A DNA stretch of 64,000 bases from JBBSHS01 sp038232515 (GCA_038232515.1 JBBSHS010000001.1:45848-109847); one strand, 5' to 3'. Counted from the first letter of the stretch, positions 27,479 through 35,196 are shown. The notes: generated by a model from the sequence alone, not told the origin. Numbers and translations are program-made.

Positions 27479-28399
27479 ATGGCCGTGACGCCGGAGCTCG
27501 AGGCCGTGCGCCACCAGTTGCGGGCCAAGCGGCGACGTGGCGGGGCCGAGGCCGTGCCGGTCGACGACGACGAGGGCGACGCCGCCGCGTCGAGAGGCGG
27601 GCCGGGCCGGCTGGACCGGCTGGACCAACCGGACGATATGGCCATCGAAGTGGTTGAGGTGGCCGGCCGACGGGCGTGCTGGGTGGCGGCCGGGGCAGAG
27701 GCGACGGATCGAGCGGTGTTGTACCTACCTGGTTACGCTCAGGTCCCTTCCTCGCCCGCCGCCCATGTGCGGCTGTGCGCCCGACTCTCCCGGGCGATGC
27801 CGGCTCGGGTCCTTGTCGCCGCTCGGACCGAGGCGCTCGAGCGCCCGTTCCTGGCTGCGGTCGACGACGCCGTCGCCACGCTCGGCGAGCTGGAGCGCCT
27901 GGGTCTCGAACCGGGTCGGACCGTCATCGCCGGCGACGGGGCCGGAGGGGGCGTGGCCCTTGCCGCCATCGTGGCCCTGCGCCAGGGTGGGCATCGGCTG
28001 CCGGCGGCGGTCGTGCTCCTGTCGCCGTGGGTCGACCTGGCCGGCAGGGGCGACTCCTACCAGACCCAGGCCGAGCTCGACCTGGTGTGGCGACCGGACG
28101 AATTGCGAGCCCTGGCCACGCTGTTGGCCACCGGCACCCAAGTCAGCGATCCCCGGGTCAGCCCCGTCGGTGCCGACCTCACCGGCCTGCCCCCGGTGCT
28201 GGTCCAGGTGGGCAGCGACGAGATCCTTCTCGACGACTCCGTCCGGCTCCACGAGCGTTTGCGAGCGGCCGGCGTCGACGCCGTGCTCGAGGTGTGGGAC
28301 GACATGCCCCATGCCTTCCAGTTCATGGAGACCCTGGCCGAGGCGGCCGAAGCCGTCGACCGCATCGCCGCCTCCGTCCGGCGACATGCGGCGCCCTGA
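27479..28399 (+). CDS. HSL-type alpha/beta hydrolase lacking the nucleophile Ser
   Basis: About 306 residues from MAVTPELEAVRHQL; ATG 27470 adds three. The C-terminal half is clearly the hormone-sensitive-lipase family: LLSPWVDLAGRGDSY, a triad Asp in VGSDEILLDDS and a His in WDDMPHAFQFM. However, the nucleophile elbow, normally GDSAGG, reads GDGAGGG, and the oxyanion motif HGGG is replaced by YLPGYAQ. The protein should therefore be catalytically dead, or use an unusual mechanism. The N-terminal 50 residues are low complexity (Asp/Arg/Gly-rich). Confidence 0.8.
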   Translation: MAVTPELEAVRHQLRAKRRRGGAEAVPVDDDEGDAAASRGGPGRLDRLDQPDDMAIEVVEVAGRRACWVAAGAEATDRAVLYLPGYAQVPSSPAAHVRLCARLSRAMPARVLVAARTEALERPFLAAVDDAVATLGELERLGLEPGRTVIAGDGAGGGVALAAIVALRQGGHRLPAAVVLLSPWVDLAGRGDSYQTQAELDLVWRPDELRALATLLATGTQVSDPRVSPVGADLTGLPPVLVQVGSDEILLDDSVRLHERLRAAGVDAVLEVWDDMPHAFQFMETLAEAAEAVDRIAASVRRHAAP

Positions 28400-28403
28400 G
28401 GCC

Positions 28404-28489
28404 GGCACCCGGCACCCGGCACCCGACACCGGCACCGCACCCGCCCCCGTACCCGGTACGGCACCCGGCACCCGGGCACCCGGCACCCC
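28404..28489. repeat. GGCACCC-type tandem repeat
   Basis: Tandem and imperfect 7-8-bp units GGCACCC(G), including GCACCCGGCACCCGG, between the converging 3' ends of the esterase-like gene and a small membrane protein gene. Degenerate in the middle. No coding or regulatory role is apparent; it behaves like a simple-sequence tract. Confidence 0.75.
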
Positions 28490-28504
28490 TGGCCGACCCT
28501 GGTG

Positions 28505-28687
28505 CTACTGCACCAGGGTGGCGAGCGCCCACACGGCGGCCAACAGTCCGATGGCCATGAACGCCAGGCTGCGACCGAGTGGTGGACGGTCGAGCTCGCC
28601 GTCCTTGATTTCGGGCCGGGGCTTGACCAGGGCCAGGCCGGTGCCCAGGACCATCGCCCCGCCCAGGGCCAGCACGATGTACTGCAT
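28505..28687 (-). CDS. small two-helix membrane protein
   Basis: 60 residues from MQYIVLALGGAMVLGTGLAL. One N-terminal helix, a charged loop VKPRPEIKDGELDRPPLGR, and a second helix LAFMAIGLLAAVWALATLVQ, so both ends face the same side. The frame is open far upstream but the region before this ATG has no protein-like features. Looks like a genuine small membrane protein of unknown function. Confidence 0.6.
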   Translation of the reverse strand: MQYIVLALGGAMVLGTGLALVKPRPEIKDGELDRPPLGRSLAFMAIGLLAAVWALATLVQ

Positions 28688-28948
28688 CAACTGGTCACCC
28701 AGGAACAACGGGGGCCTCCAGATGGGAACGGGCGGGTCGGCGCATGCGCGGGCGAGGCTATCTGTGGCCACGGCCGCCCAAGGACGGCCGTGGCAGCCCC
28801 GACACCAGGCACGGCGCTGCCCGGCGCACCGCGGCGGGAGAGTGGCGACGTTGTCTCCTCTGACCGTGGGGACGGGCGCGGAGCCAACCCCGGCCTTCCC
28901 GTGGCCCGGCCGATCCGCCAAGGTACTCGGGCGCGCCACCATGGACTG

Positions 28949-30325
28949 GTGACCGCAGCCGCCATTGTCCAGGACCTCCGTGCCAATTTCGATGCCGGCC
29001 TCACCCGGCCGCTCTCATGGCGACGGTCGCAGTTGCGCCAGCTCATCCGCCTAATGCAGGAGGGCGAGGACGAGCTGCTGGGCGCCCTCCATGCCGACCT
29101 GCGCAAGCCGGCCACGGAGGCCTGGATGTCCGAGCTGGCGGTGACCGTGGCCGAGCTGGAGGGCATGATCGATCATCTGGCCGAGTGGGCCGAGCCCGAG
29201 AAGGTCGCCATCCCGTTGTCGATCAGACCGGGCCGTGGGTACGTGCGGCCCGAGCCGCTGGGCGTGGCCCTGGTCATCGCCCCGTGGAACTACCCCGTGG
29301 AGCTGGTGATCCTGCCCGTCGCCGCAGCCCTGGCGGCCGGCAACTGCGTGGTGGCAAAGCCCAGCGAGCTGGCGCCGATCACATCGCAGACGCTGGCCCA
29401 ACTCGTACCCCGGTTCCTGGACGAGCGGGCCGTGGCCATCGTCGAAGGGGGCATCCCCGAGACCACCGAGCTGCTCAGCCAGCGCTGGGACCACATCTTC
29501 TACACCGGTAACGGCCGGGTAGGCCGGGTCGTCCTGGAAGCGGCCGCCCGCCATCTCACCCCCGTCACGCTGGAGCTCGGCGGCAAGAGCCCGGCCATCG
29601 TCTGCCGGGACGCCAACCTCGACGTGGCCGCCCGCCGCATCGCCTGGGGCAAGTTCTTCAATGCCGGACAGAGCTGCATCGCCCCCGACCACGTACTGGT
29701 CGACGACGCCGTACACGACGAACTGGTGGCCAGGGTGACAGCGGCGACGAGATCCCTGTACGGCACCGACCCCCGCCAGTCCAAGGACTACGCCCGCATC
29801 GTCAACCGCGCCCACTTCAACCGGCTGGCCGGGCTGATCGACGGCGGTGGCTACAGAGAAATGGTTCTCGGCGGCGAACGCGACGAGGGGTCGCTGTACC
29901 TCGCCCCGACCGTGGTGGATGGCATCGAGGACGAGGCCCCGGCCATGGGCCAGGAGATCTTCGGCCCCATCCTGCCCATCCGTGCGGTGGCCGACCTCGA
30001 CGCCGCCATTGCCCACGTCAACGCCCACGACAAGCCGCTGGCCCTGTATGCATTCACCGAATCCAAGGTCACGACCGACCACATCGTGGAACGCACCTCG
30101 TCCGGCGGTGTGGTGGTCAACCACGTCCTGCTGCAGTTCGGGGTGCCCGCTCTACCGTTCGGCGGGGTGGGGCCCAGCGGCACGGGCGCCTACCACGGTC
30201 GGGCCGGCTTCGACACCTTCAGCCACCGCAAGGCCGTCCTGGACAAGCCGAGCCGTCCCGACCCCAGGATGATCTACCCGCCGATGAAGGCGTGGAAGCG
30301 GCTCCTGCTTCGGCGCCTCATGTAG
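28949..30325 (+). CDS. aldehyde dehydrogenase (ALDH3-like)
   Basis: 458 residues from a GTG (VTAAAIVQDLRANFDAG). NAD(P)-dependent oxidation of aldehydes. APWNYPVELVILPVAAALAAGN and KPSELAP form the cofactor site, TGNGRVGRVV is the Rossmann turn, LELGGKSP carries the general base Glu and FFNAGQSCIAPDHVLV the catalytic Cys. EIFGPILP and NHVLLQFGVPALPFGGVG..G.GAYHG are typical of class-3, fatty-aldehyde-type enzymes, which end with a hydrophobic/basic C-terminus (here KAWKRLLLRRLM), possibly for membrane contact. Confidence 0.94.
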   Translation: MTAAAIVQDLRANFDAGLTRPLSWRRSQLRQLIRLMQEGEDELLGALHADLRKPATEAWMSELAVTVAELEGMIDHLAEWAEPEKVAIPLSIRPGRGYVRPEPLGVALVIAPWNYPVELVILPVAAALAAGNCVVAKPSELAPITSQTLAQLVPRFLDERAVAIVEGGIPETTELLSQRWDHIFYTGNGRVGRVVLEAAARHLTPVTLELGGKSPAIVCRDANLDVAARRIAWGKFFNAGQSCIAPDHVLVDDAVHDELVARVTAATRSLYGTDPRQSKDYARIVNRAHFNRLAGLIDGGGYREMVLGGERDEGSLYLAPTVVDGIEDEAPAMGQEIFGPILPIRAVADLDAAIAHVNAHDKPLALYAFTESKVTTDHIVERTSSGGVVVNHVLLQFGVPALPFGGVGPSGTGAYHGRAGFDTFSHRKAVLDKPSRPDPRMIYPPMKAWKRLLLRRLM

Positions 30326-30352
30326 CCGTGGGCGGTGACGCCGTCGGGTGGT

Positions 30353-30646
30353 TCAGATCTCGAACTGCGAGGCCACCCGGCTGGCCAGATGAGGGGTGAT
30401 CAGGGCGTCGATCACGGCGCGGTGGGCGGGATGATCGAGGTAGGCGAGGTAGCCGGCATGGTCGTCGAAGTCGGCCACCACCGCCAGCGAGGCGTTGGCC
30501 GGGCCCAGGCCAAGGTCGGGACCGACGGTATAGGCGCGGATCTCAGAGATCACGGCAGGCAGGCGGGCCAGCTCCCCGGCCACGAAAGCGGCATGGCCCG
30601 CATCGGTGTCGGTGGTGAAGGTGATCAGGGCACAGTGGCGGATCAT
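30353..30646 (-). CDS. Dabb (stress-responsive A/B barrel) family protein
   Basis: 97 residues from MIRHCALITFTTDTDAG; MVDQDM at 30661 is an alternative. A ferredoxin-like fold: an N-terminal MIRH.ALITF strand, helix AFVAGELARLPAVISEIR, YTVGPDLGLGPANASLAVVADFDDHAGYLAYLDHPAHRAVI and the PHLASRV ending all match the Dabb domain. The open frame continues upstream through the 9-bp tandem repeat (Ala/Ser/Val repeats), so a repeat-encoded N-terminal extension is possible but unlikely. Confidence 0.85.
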   Translation of the reverse strand: MIRHCALITFTTDTDAGHAAFVAGELARLPAVISEIRAYTVGPDLGLGPANASLAVVADFDDHAGYLAYLDHPAHRAVIDALITPHLASRVASQFEI

Positions 30647-30668
30647 GTCCTGATCGACCATAGGCGCC

Positions 30669-30767
30669 GAAGCCACCGAAGCCACCGAAGCGGCCGAAGC
30701 CACCGAAGCGGCCGAAGCCACCGAAGCGGCCGAAGCGGCCGAAGCCACCGAAGCCGCCGAAGCCGCC
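30669..30767. repeat. 9-bp minisatellite
   Basis: Eleven consecutive 9-bp units, GAAGCCACC, GAAGCGGCC or GAAGCCGCC, fill nearly the whole gap between the divergent Dabb (-) and alkyltransferase-like (+) genes. The multiple-of-3 unit keeps frames open on both strands. It occupies what should be promoter space for both genes. Confidence 0.9.
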
Positions 30768-30775
30768 GGCCGGCC

Positions 30776-31063
30776 ATGATGTGGGCCGTGCTGGCTGACT
30801 TCAGCCGTCGAGTGGTCGCCGTCGTGCGGGGTCTGGCGGTGGGCGAGGTGGTGAGCTATGGAGACGTGGCCGCCCAGGCCGGCTACCCCGGAGCGTCCCG
30901 GGGCGTGGGCGCGGTGCTGGCCCACAGCCGCGAGCCACTGCCATGGTGGCGGGTCGTGACCAGCACGGGTCGGCTGGTCCCGGGCAAGGAGGCACGACAG
31001 GGCGACCTTCTCCGGGCCGAGGGCGTCACCGTCGAGGGCGGACGGGTCGTCCGCCCGCTGTGA
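30776..31063 (+). CDS. MGMT-family alkyltransferase-like protein (ATL)
   Basis: 95 residues from MMWAVLADFSRRV. The O6-alkylguanine-binding C-terminal domain of MGMT: VRGLAVGEVVSYGDVAAQAGYPGASRGVGAVLA, with the helix-turn-helix and arginine finger (SRGVGAVLA). Where true methyltransferases have PCHR, this protein has PWWRV, so the acceptor Cys is replaced by Trp. That is characteristic of ATL proteins, which bind O6-alkylguanine and flag it for nucleotide excision repair. Starts 8 bp after the 9-bp repeat tract. Confidence 0.85.
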   Translation: MMWAVLADFSRRVVAVVRGLAVGEVVSYGDVAAQAGYPGASRGVGAVLAHSREPLPWWRVVTSTGRLVPGKEARQGDLLRAEGVTVEGGRVVRPL

Positions 31064-31145
31064 CCGACGAGCCGCCCACCACGAGCGGGCTCCGTGGCGG
31101 TGGCGGTGGCGCTGCATCGCCCGGACAGGGGCGTCTGGTGCGTCC

Positions 31146-31637
31146 TCAGGCCGATCTGTCGGGTGGAGGACCGGCGGCTTGGCTCACCAGGAAGTCGACC
31201 TCGAGGCGGACCGACCCCTCCAAGGTCAACCGATGCGGCACGGCGGGGGGCAGGCCCTGCGTGGTGCCGGCTGTCAGTCGGAGCCTGACCGGGGGATCGG
31301 TGGCCATGGATACGATCACCGATCCCTCGATGACCCGCAGGGCCCCCCAGTTGCCGTCGGCCACCCGGTGCTCTCGGCGAAGCCCGGCGGGCAGGCTGTC
31401 AGCGTCGAAGGGCCCCGCCGTCCGGGCCAGTCGGAGCCCAGGAGGCAGTTCAGCACGGTCGCAGAGCGGGCAGTCGATGTCCGAGCCGATCTTGGCGGCG
31501 CGCCCCGAATCGGTCAGCACCCAGGGGCGCTCCTGGAACGGTGGCCGATGGCGGATGTGCTGACCATGAAGGCAGGACAGCCGAGCGACCCAGTCGCCCG
31601 CTTCATCCTGGGCGAAGCCCACGATCGTGCGTATCAC
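31146..31637 (-). CDS. DUF3565-DUF1971 fusion protein
   Basis: 163 residues from the GTG of VIRTIVGFAQDEAGDWVA. The first ~65 residues are DUF3565: GDWVARLSCLHGQHIRHRPP, ERPWVLT and DCPLCD, with Cys/His that could bind metal. The second part is DUF1971 (TehB-related cupin-like): LPAGLRREHRVADGNWGALRVIEGSV. Both domains are known from tellurite-resistance or nitrosative-stress contexts; the function is not established. The GTG overlaps the stop of the globin remnant upstream (GTGA), so the two were one operon. Confidence 0.8.
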   Translation of the reverse strand: MIRTIVGFAQDEAGDWVARLSCLHGQHIRHRPPFQERPWVLTDSGRAAKIGSDIDCPLCDRAELPPGLRLARTAGPFDADSLPAGLRREHRVADGNWGALRVIEGSVIVSMATDPPVRLRLTAGTTQGLPPAVPHRLTLEGSVRLEVDFLVSQAAGPPPDRSA

Positions 31638-31951
31638 GGTCGGGCCGGGAAGCGGTCCAAGGCGGCACCGATGGAGCCCCCGGCCTGGCGGGCGAGGTGC
31701 TTCGCCCGCGCCGCGGTGGGGCCGACGAAGCATTCGTCGACCGTCTCGTCGAACAGATCGAGCCAGCGGACGAGGTGGTCAGGACCGAACGGGGCCCTGG
31801 CCAAGATGGCCATATGGGCACGCACGACATTGCCGTGATAGTCCGAGCCGCCCAGAAGCCGCTGTTCCCAGAAGGCGCACAGAAGCGGGACATGGGTCGA
31901 CCAGTCGACGTCGGCGGCACGGAAGACCGGGCCGAGACCCGAGATTGGGTC
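31634..31951 (-). pseudogene. truncated hemoglobin (group III-like), 5' end missing
   Basis: 105 codons in one frame read DPISGLGPVFRAADVDW, FWEQRLLGGSDYHGNVVRAH (distal and E-helix region), HLVRWLDLFDETVDECFVGP and AARAKHLARQ, matching the last three quarters of a trHb. The first ~25-30 residues (helices A-B) and a start codon are missing. Upstream the frame meets a TGA, and the first codon lies inside palindromic element copy 2. Only internal GTG codons could initiate, giving no functional globin. Intact homologues bind heme and O2 or NO. Confidence 0.7.
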
Positions 31952-32009
31952 GTGGGGTGGCCTTCAGGGTCTGATTTGGCCCGGGAAGGCCACGTGGCGA
32001 CCCAATCTC
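31941..32009. repeat. palindromic element, copy 2
   Basis: Perfect 12-bp terminal arms GAGATTGGGTCG (31941-31952) and CGACCCAATCTC (31998-32009), and inner arms GTGGCCTTC (31957-31965) and GAAGGCCAC (31985-31993). The arms match copy 1 at 8448-8513. It abuts the truncated 5' end of the globin frame and lies about 30 bp upstream of the next plus-strand gene. Confidence 0.8.
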
Positions 32010-32042
32010 GCGGCGGTCGTTCACTGGATACGATGGGAGGCA

Positions 32043-32363
32043 ATGTTGGATGCCGCCGACGAGCTGAACGTGTCCGAGCTGGACGATGCCTACCTCAAGA
32101 TCCTCCTGCTGCTCGCAGGCCGTCGGGCGGAGGGGTCAGAGCCCCGTCGCGCCGGCTTCTGGCACGGCCTGGCCGGCATCTTGAGCGCCGAGCAGGAGAA
32201 GCGCCAAGGTGCCGCTTTCCTCGGCCACCAAGGGCCGACACCGCTTCGGGCTGACGAGATCAACGAGCTTGAGGCGGTCCTTGACGAACTGCGTCGCGAC
32301 GTGGCGACACTCGGATCGGAGTACCGGGCGTCCTACGGACAGGTACCGCCAGCAGGGGAGTGA
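32043..32363 (+). CDS. hypothetical protein
   Basis: 106 residues with a strong GGGAGG ribosome-binding site 2 bp closer than usual upstream of the ATG (32035-32040). Sequence is hydrophilic and helical: LNVSELDDAYLKILLLLAGRR, then LAGILSAEQEKRQG and RADEINELEAVLDELRRDVATLG, suggesting a small helical bundle or coiled coil. No family recognised. It lies between the globin remnant region and the ArsR-CDF metal locus. Confidence 0.6.
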   Translation: MLDAADELNVSELDDAYLKILLLLAGRRAEGSEPRRAGFWHGLAGILSAEQEKRQGAAFLGHQGPTPLRADEINELEAVLDELRRDVATLGSEYRASYGQVPPAGE

Positions 32364-32414
32364 CTGGATGCCATAGCTGACGATCGGTTGCCGTCGCGCT
32401 AATCTACTATCTGC

Positions 32415-32864
32415 ATGCCTGCGCAGAGGGAACGTAAACGGGCTCTGTCCGAGCCCACCGACGAGCAGGTCTCTCTGGCCGTGGGCACGCTCAAATTGCT
32501 GGCTGATCCCACCCGGCTGCGGATAATCTGGGCCCTGCTGCACGGCGAGCACTCCGTCAACGAGCTCGCCGACCACGTCGGCGGTCAAGCCGCGTCCGTG
32601 TCCCAACACCTGGCCAAGCTGCGTCTGGCCCGGCTGGTCAAGACCCGTCGGGATGGGACCCGCATCTTCTATGAGACCCAGGACATCCATGTCCGTCAAC
32701 TCATGGAAGAGGCGCTCTTCCACGCCGATCACGTCGGCCGTCAGATGCAGGACCACGGGCCGGACCGCCCGGCACCCGTCGGCAGGCACGGCGCAGAGCC
32801 GTCCGGGGCCGCGAAGGGCCCCGGCGCCGTGGGCCGTCCGCCCAAGGGCGGCAGGTCGGCGTGA
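32415..32864 (+). CDS. ArsR/SmtB-family metal-sensing repressor
   Basis: 149 residues. Winged-helix core LADPTRLRIIWALLHGEHSVNELADHVGGQAASVSQHLAKLRLARLVKTRRDGTRIFYE. The C-terminal helix HVRQLMEEALFHADHVG carries the His/Glu pattern of an alpha5-type (Zn/Co/Ni) sensory site. A disordered Pro/Gly tail follows. The stop overlaps the GTG of the His-rich CDF exporter (GTGA), so this is an autoregulated sensor-exporter operon. The operator should lie in 32364-32414, where TACTAT (32405-32410) is a possible -10 element. Confidence 0.9.
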   Translation: MPAQRERKRALSEPTDEQVSLAVGTLKLLADPTRLRIIWALLHGEHSVNELADHVGGQAASVSQHLAKLRLARLVKTRRDGTRIFYETQDIHVRQLMEEALFHADHVGRQMQDHGPDRPAPVGRHGAEPSGAAKGPGAVGRPPKGGRSA

Positions 32865-33997
32865 ACGACGAACGAGCGCCCCAGCACGAAGGGCACGCCC
32901 ACGAAGGCCACGCCCACGAAGGCCACGCCCACGAAGGCCACGCCCACGAAGGCCACGCCCACGAAGGCCACGCCCACGAAGGCCACGCCCACGAAGGGCA
33001 TCCAAGGGGCGTCCGGGGACTGATCGCCTCCCTCTTCGCCCCGCACAGCCACGACGCCGCCGATTCCATCGACACCGCTCTCCAGACCAGCGCCGACGGC
33101 ATCCGGGCACTGAAGATCTCCCTCGCCGCCCTTGCCGTCACTGCGGGGATTCAGCTGGTCGTAGTGATGCTCAGTGGGTCGGTGGCTCTCCTGGCCGACA
33201 CCGTCCACAACTTTGCCGACGCACTGACCGCCCTCCCGCTCGGACTGGCCTTCTGGCTCGGTCGCCGACCGCCGACCCGACGGTACACCTATGGCTACGG
33301 CCGGTCCGAGGATCTGGCCGGCATCTTCATCGTGGCGATGATCGCGCTGTCTTCGGCGGTTGCGGCATGGGAGGCAGTGCAGCGACTGGTCCATCCCCAT
33401 CCGGTCGGACACGTCGGATGGGTCATCGTCGCCGGCGTCGTGGGCGCCGCCGGCAACGAACTGGTGGCCGGCTACCGCATACGGGTCGGCCGCAGGATCG
33501 GCTCGGCCGCGTTGGTGGCCGACGGGATCCACGCCCGTACGGATGGACTGACCTCATTGGCGGTCGTCGCCGGAGCCATCGGTGTTGCCCTCGGTTACCA
33601 GCTCGCCGATCCCATCGTCGGGCTCGTCATCACGCTGGCCATCCTGCTGGTGCTGAAGAACGCGGCCCGCGGCATCTACCGGCGCCTGATGGACAGCGTC
33701 GATCCGGGTCTTGTCGAGCACATCGAAGAGGTGCTGTCCAAGGTGGCCGGAGTCCAGGCTGTCGAAGCCGTCCGGGTCCGTTGGGTGGGCCATGAGCTGC
33801 GGGCCGAGGCCGAGATGGTGTCCGACGCCGATCTCTCTCTGGCCGATGCGCACGCCATCGCCGAGGAGGCGCGCCACGAGCTCCTGCACCGGATCGCTCG
33901 CCTGGCTGAGGTGACCATCCATACGAACCCCTGCACCCACGGTGGTCGTGACCACCACGCCGCCACGCATCACCACTTCCCCGGCCGCAGCCGCTGA
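32861..33997 (+). CDS. cation diffusion facilitator exporter with a His-repeat N-terminus
   Basis: 378 residues. After MNDERAPQ come eight HEGHA/HEGHP units, then a CDF fold of six helices. Helix II holds VALLADTVHNFADALTALP (HxxxD site: HNFAD) and helix V ALVADGIHARTDGLTSLAVV (HxxxD site: HARTD), the tetrahedral Zn site of exporters. TRRYTYGYGRSEDLAG is the family loop. A cytoplasmic domain (VRWVGHELRAEAEMV) and a His-rich tail (HGGRDHHAATHHHFPG) follow. Exports Zn, Co or Ni by proton antiport; regulated by the overlapping ArsR gene. Confidence 0.93.
   Translation: MNDERAPQHEGHAHEGHAHEGHAHEGHAHEGHAHEGHAHEGHAHEGHPRGVRGLIASLFAPHSHDAADSIDTALQTSADGIRALKISLAALAVTAGIQLVVVMLSGSVALLADTVHNFADALTALPLGLAFWLGRRPPTRRYTYGYGRSEDLAGIFIVAMIALSSAVAAWEAVQRLVHPHPVGHVGWVIVAGVVGAAGNELVAGYRIRVGRRIGSAALVADGIHARTDGLTSLAVVAGAIGVALGYQLADPIVGLVITLAILLVLKNAARGIYRRLMDSVDPGLVEHIEEVLSKVAGVQAVEAVRVRWVGHELRAEAEMVSDADLSLADAHAIAEEARHELLHRIARLAEVTIHTNPCTHGGRDHHAATHHHFPGRSR
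32885..33004 (+). repeat. 15-bp coding tandem repeat (HEGHA)x8
   Basis: Eight units of CACGAAGGCCACGCC and close variants at the 5' end of the CDF gene, encoding His-Glu-Gly-His-Ala. The near-identity at the DNA level suggests recent slippage expansion and likely copy-number variation. Each unit adds two His and one Glu for metal binding. Confidence 0.9.
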
Positions 33998-34001
33998 GAC
34001 A

Positions 34002-34586
34002 ATGTTGCATCCTGCGATCGCCGCAGCCGTCTTCCCGCTGGTCTTCGTCGGCGAGCTTCCCGACAAGACCATGTTCGCCTCTCTGGTCATGGCCACGCGG
34101 GGCAGACCGGCCTCGGTATGGCTGGGCGCGGCCTTGGCCTTCGTGCTCCACGTGGTCATCGCCACCACCATCGGAGTGGGCCTTTTCCATCTGCTGCCCC
34201 CTCGCGCCCTCGACGCCGTGGTCGCGTTTCTGTTCCTCGGTGGTGCCATCTACGCCTTCGTCGAAGCCGGCAAAGCCGAGCCTGAGCCCGCACAGGACGA
34301 AGTGGCCAGCCACCGCCGCGTGGTCACGACCGCCTTCGTGGTCATCTTCGTGGCCGAATGGGGTGATCTGACCCAGATCCTCACCGCCAACCTGGCCGCC
34401 CACTACCACGACGCCCTTTCCGTCGGAGTCGGCGCCACCGCCGCGCTGTGGGCCGTGGCGGCCGTGGCCGTCATCGGCGGCCAGGGCCTGTTGCGGTTGG
34501 TCGACATCGCCATGGTCCGCAGGGTCACCGGCGTCGTCCTTGTGGTCCTCGCCGCCGTGGCCGCAACGGCCGCGGTGCGGGGCTGA
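34002..34586 (+). CDS. TMEM165/GDT1 (UPF0016) family metal transporter
   Basis: 194 residues from MLHPAIAAAVFPLVFVGELPDKT; the GTG at 33942 would overlap the CDF gene. Two inverted halves, each with a family signature: FVGELPDKTMF in helix 1 and VIFVAEWGDLTQI in helix 4 (E-x-x-D-K/L-T). Six or seven helices, with a short charged loop (EPEPAQDEVASHRR). GDT1/MntX-type proteins move Mn2+ or Ca2+ against protons. It follows the CDF gene directly, extending a metal-homeostasis operon. Confidence 0.88.
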   Translation: MLHPAIAAAVFPLVFVGELPDKTMFASLVMATRGRPASVWLGAALAFVLHVVIATTIGVGLFHLLPPRALDAVVAFLFLGGAIYAFVEAGKAEPEPAQDEVASHRRVVTTAFVVIFVAEWGDLTQILTANLAAHYHDALSVGVGATAALWAVAAVAVIGGQGLLRLVDIAMVRRVTGVVLVVLAAVAATAAVRG

Positions 34587-34588
34587 AG

Positions 34589-35196
34589 TCAGCCCTCGCC
34601 GGCCTGGACGGGACGGTCCCGTCGGTACTCCATGCGTCCCGCCAGCCGGTCGGCGAGGTCCCTGCCGGAGAACCGTTCAACGAGCCACAGCGCCAGGTCG
34701 ATGCCGGCTGTCACCCCACCACTGGTGACGAGCTCCCGTCATCGACGACGCGCTCTGAGACCACTTGGGCGCCGGTGGCGGCGAGGTCGTCCAAGGCAGC
34801 ATGGTGGGTGGTGGCCCGCCGGCTGCCGACGACCCCGGCGTGAGCCAGGAGCATCGTGCCCGTGCACACCCCGGCCATGATGCCGCCCTGGCCGGCGGCG
34901 TCGGCCAGCAGCGGCAGCAGGGCGCCGTCCTGCGCTTCAGCCCACGCTCCCACCGCGGCTCGGGCGGCCCATCCTCCTCCGGGGACCAGGACAACGTCGG
35001 CACCTGATTCGTAAACCGCGTCTGGGCGAAAGCGAAGCCCGAACGCGCCGACGACCTCGCCCACCGGGATCCTCGTCACGAGGCGGGCGGTCATGTCCGC
35101 GCCAGCGGCTTGGGCGCTGCGGAGAACCTCCAGCGGCCCGAGCGCGTCCATCTCATCCAAGCCGTCGTAGACCACGATGTCGAACCTCACGAGCAC
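34589..35196 (-). pseudogene. DJ-1/PfpI family protein, frameshifted near the C-terminus
   Basis: The main frame (to 34711) has FDIVVYDGLDEMDALGPLEVL, VVLVPGGGW and IMAGVCTGTMLLAHAGVV, the nucleophile elbow with Cys (AGVCTGTM). It then reads ERVVDDG and a premature stop. One base inserted near 34738 restores ELVTSGGVTAGIDLALWLVE and RFSGRDLADRLAGRME, the normal PfpI/DJ-1 ending, to a TGA at 34589-34591. Thus a single-base deletion, real or technical. Family members include isonitrile hydratase and AraC-type amidases; function undetermined. Confidence 0.7.

Noticed and set aside
30669..30767. CRISPR array
   Set aside because: Units are contiguous 9-bp repeats without spacers and no cas genes are present.
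32885..33004. CRISPR array or intergenic satellite
   Set aside because: The 15-bp units are in frame and encode HEGHA in a CDF exporter; no spacers.
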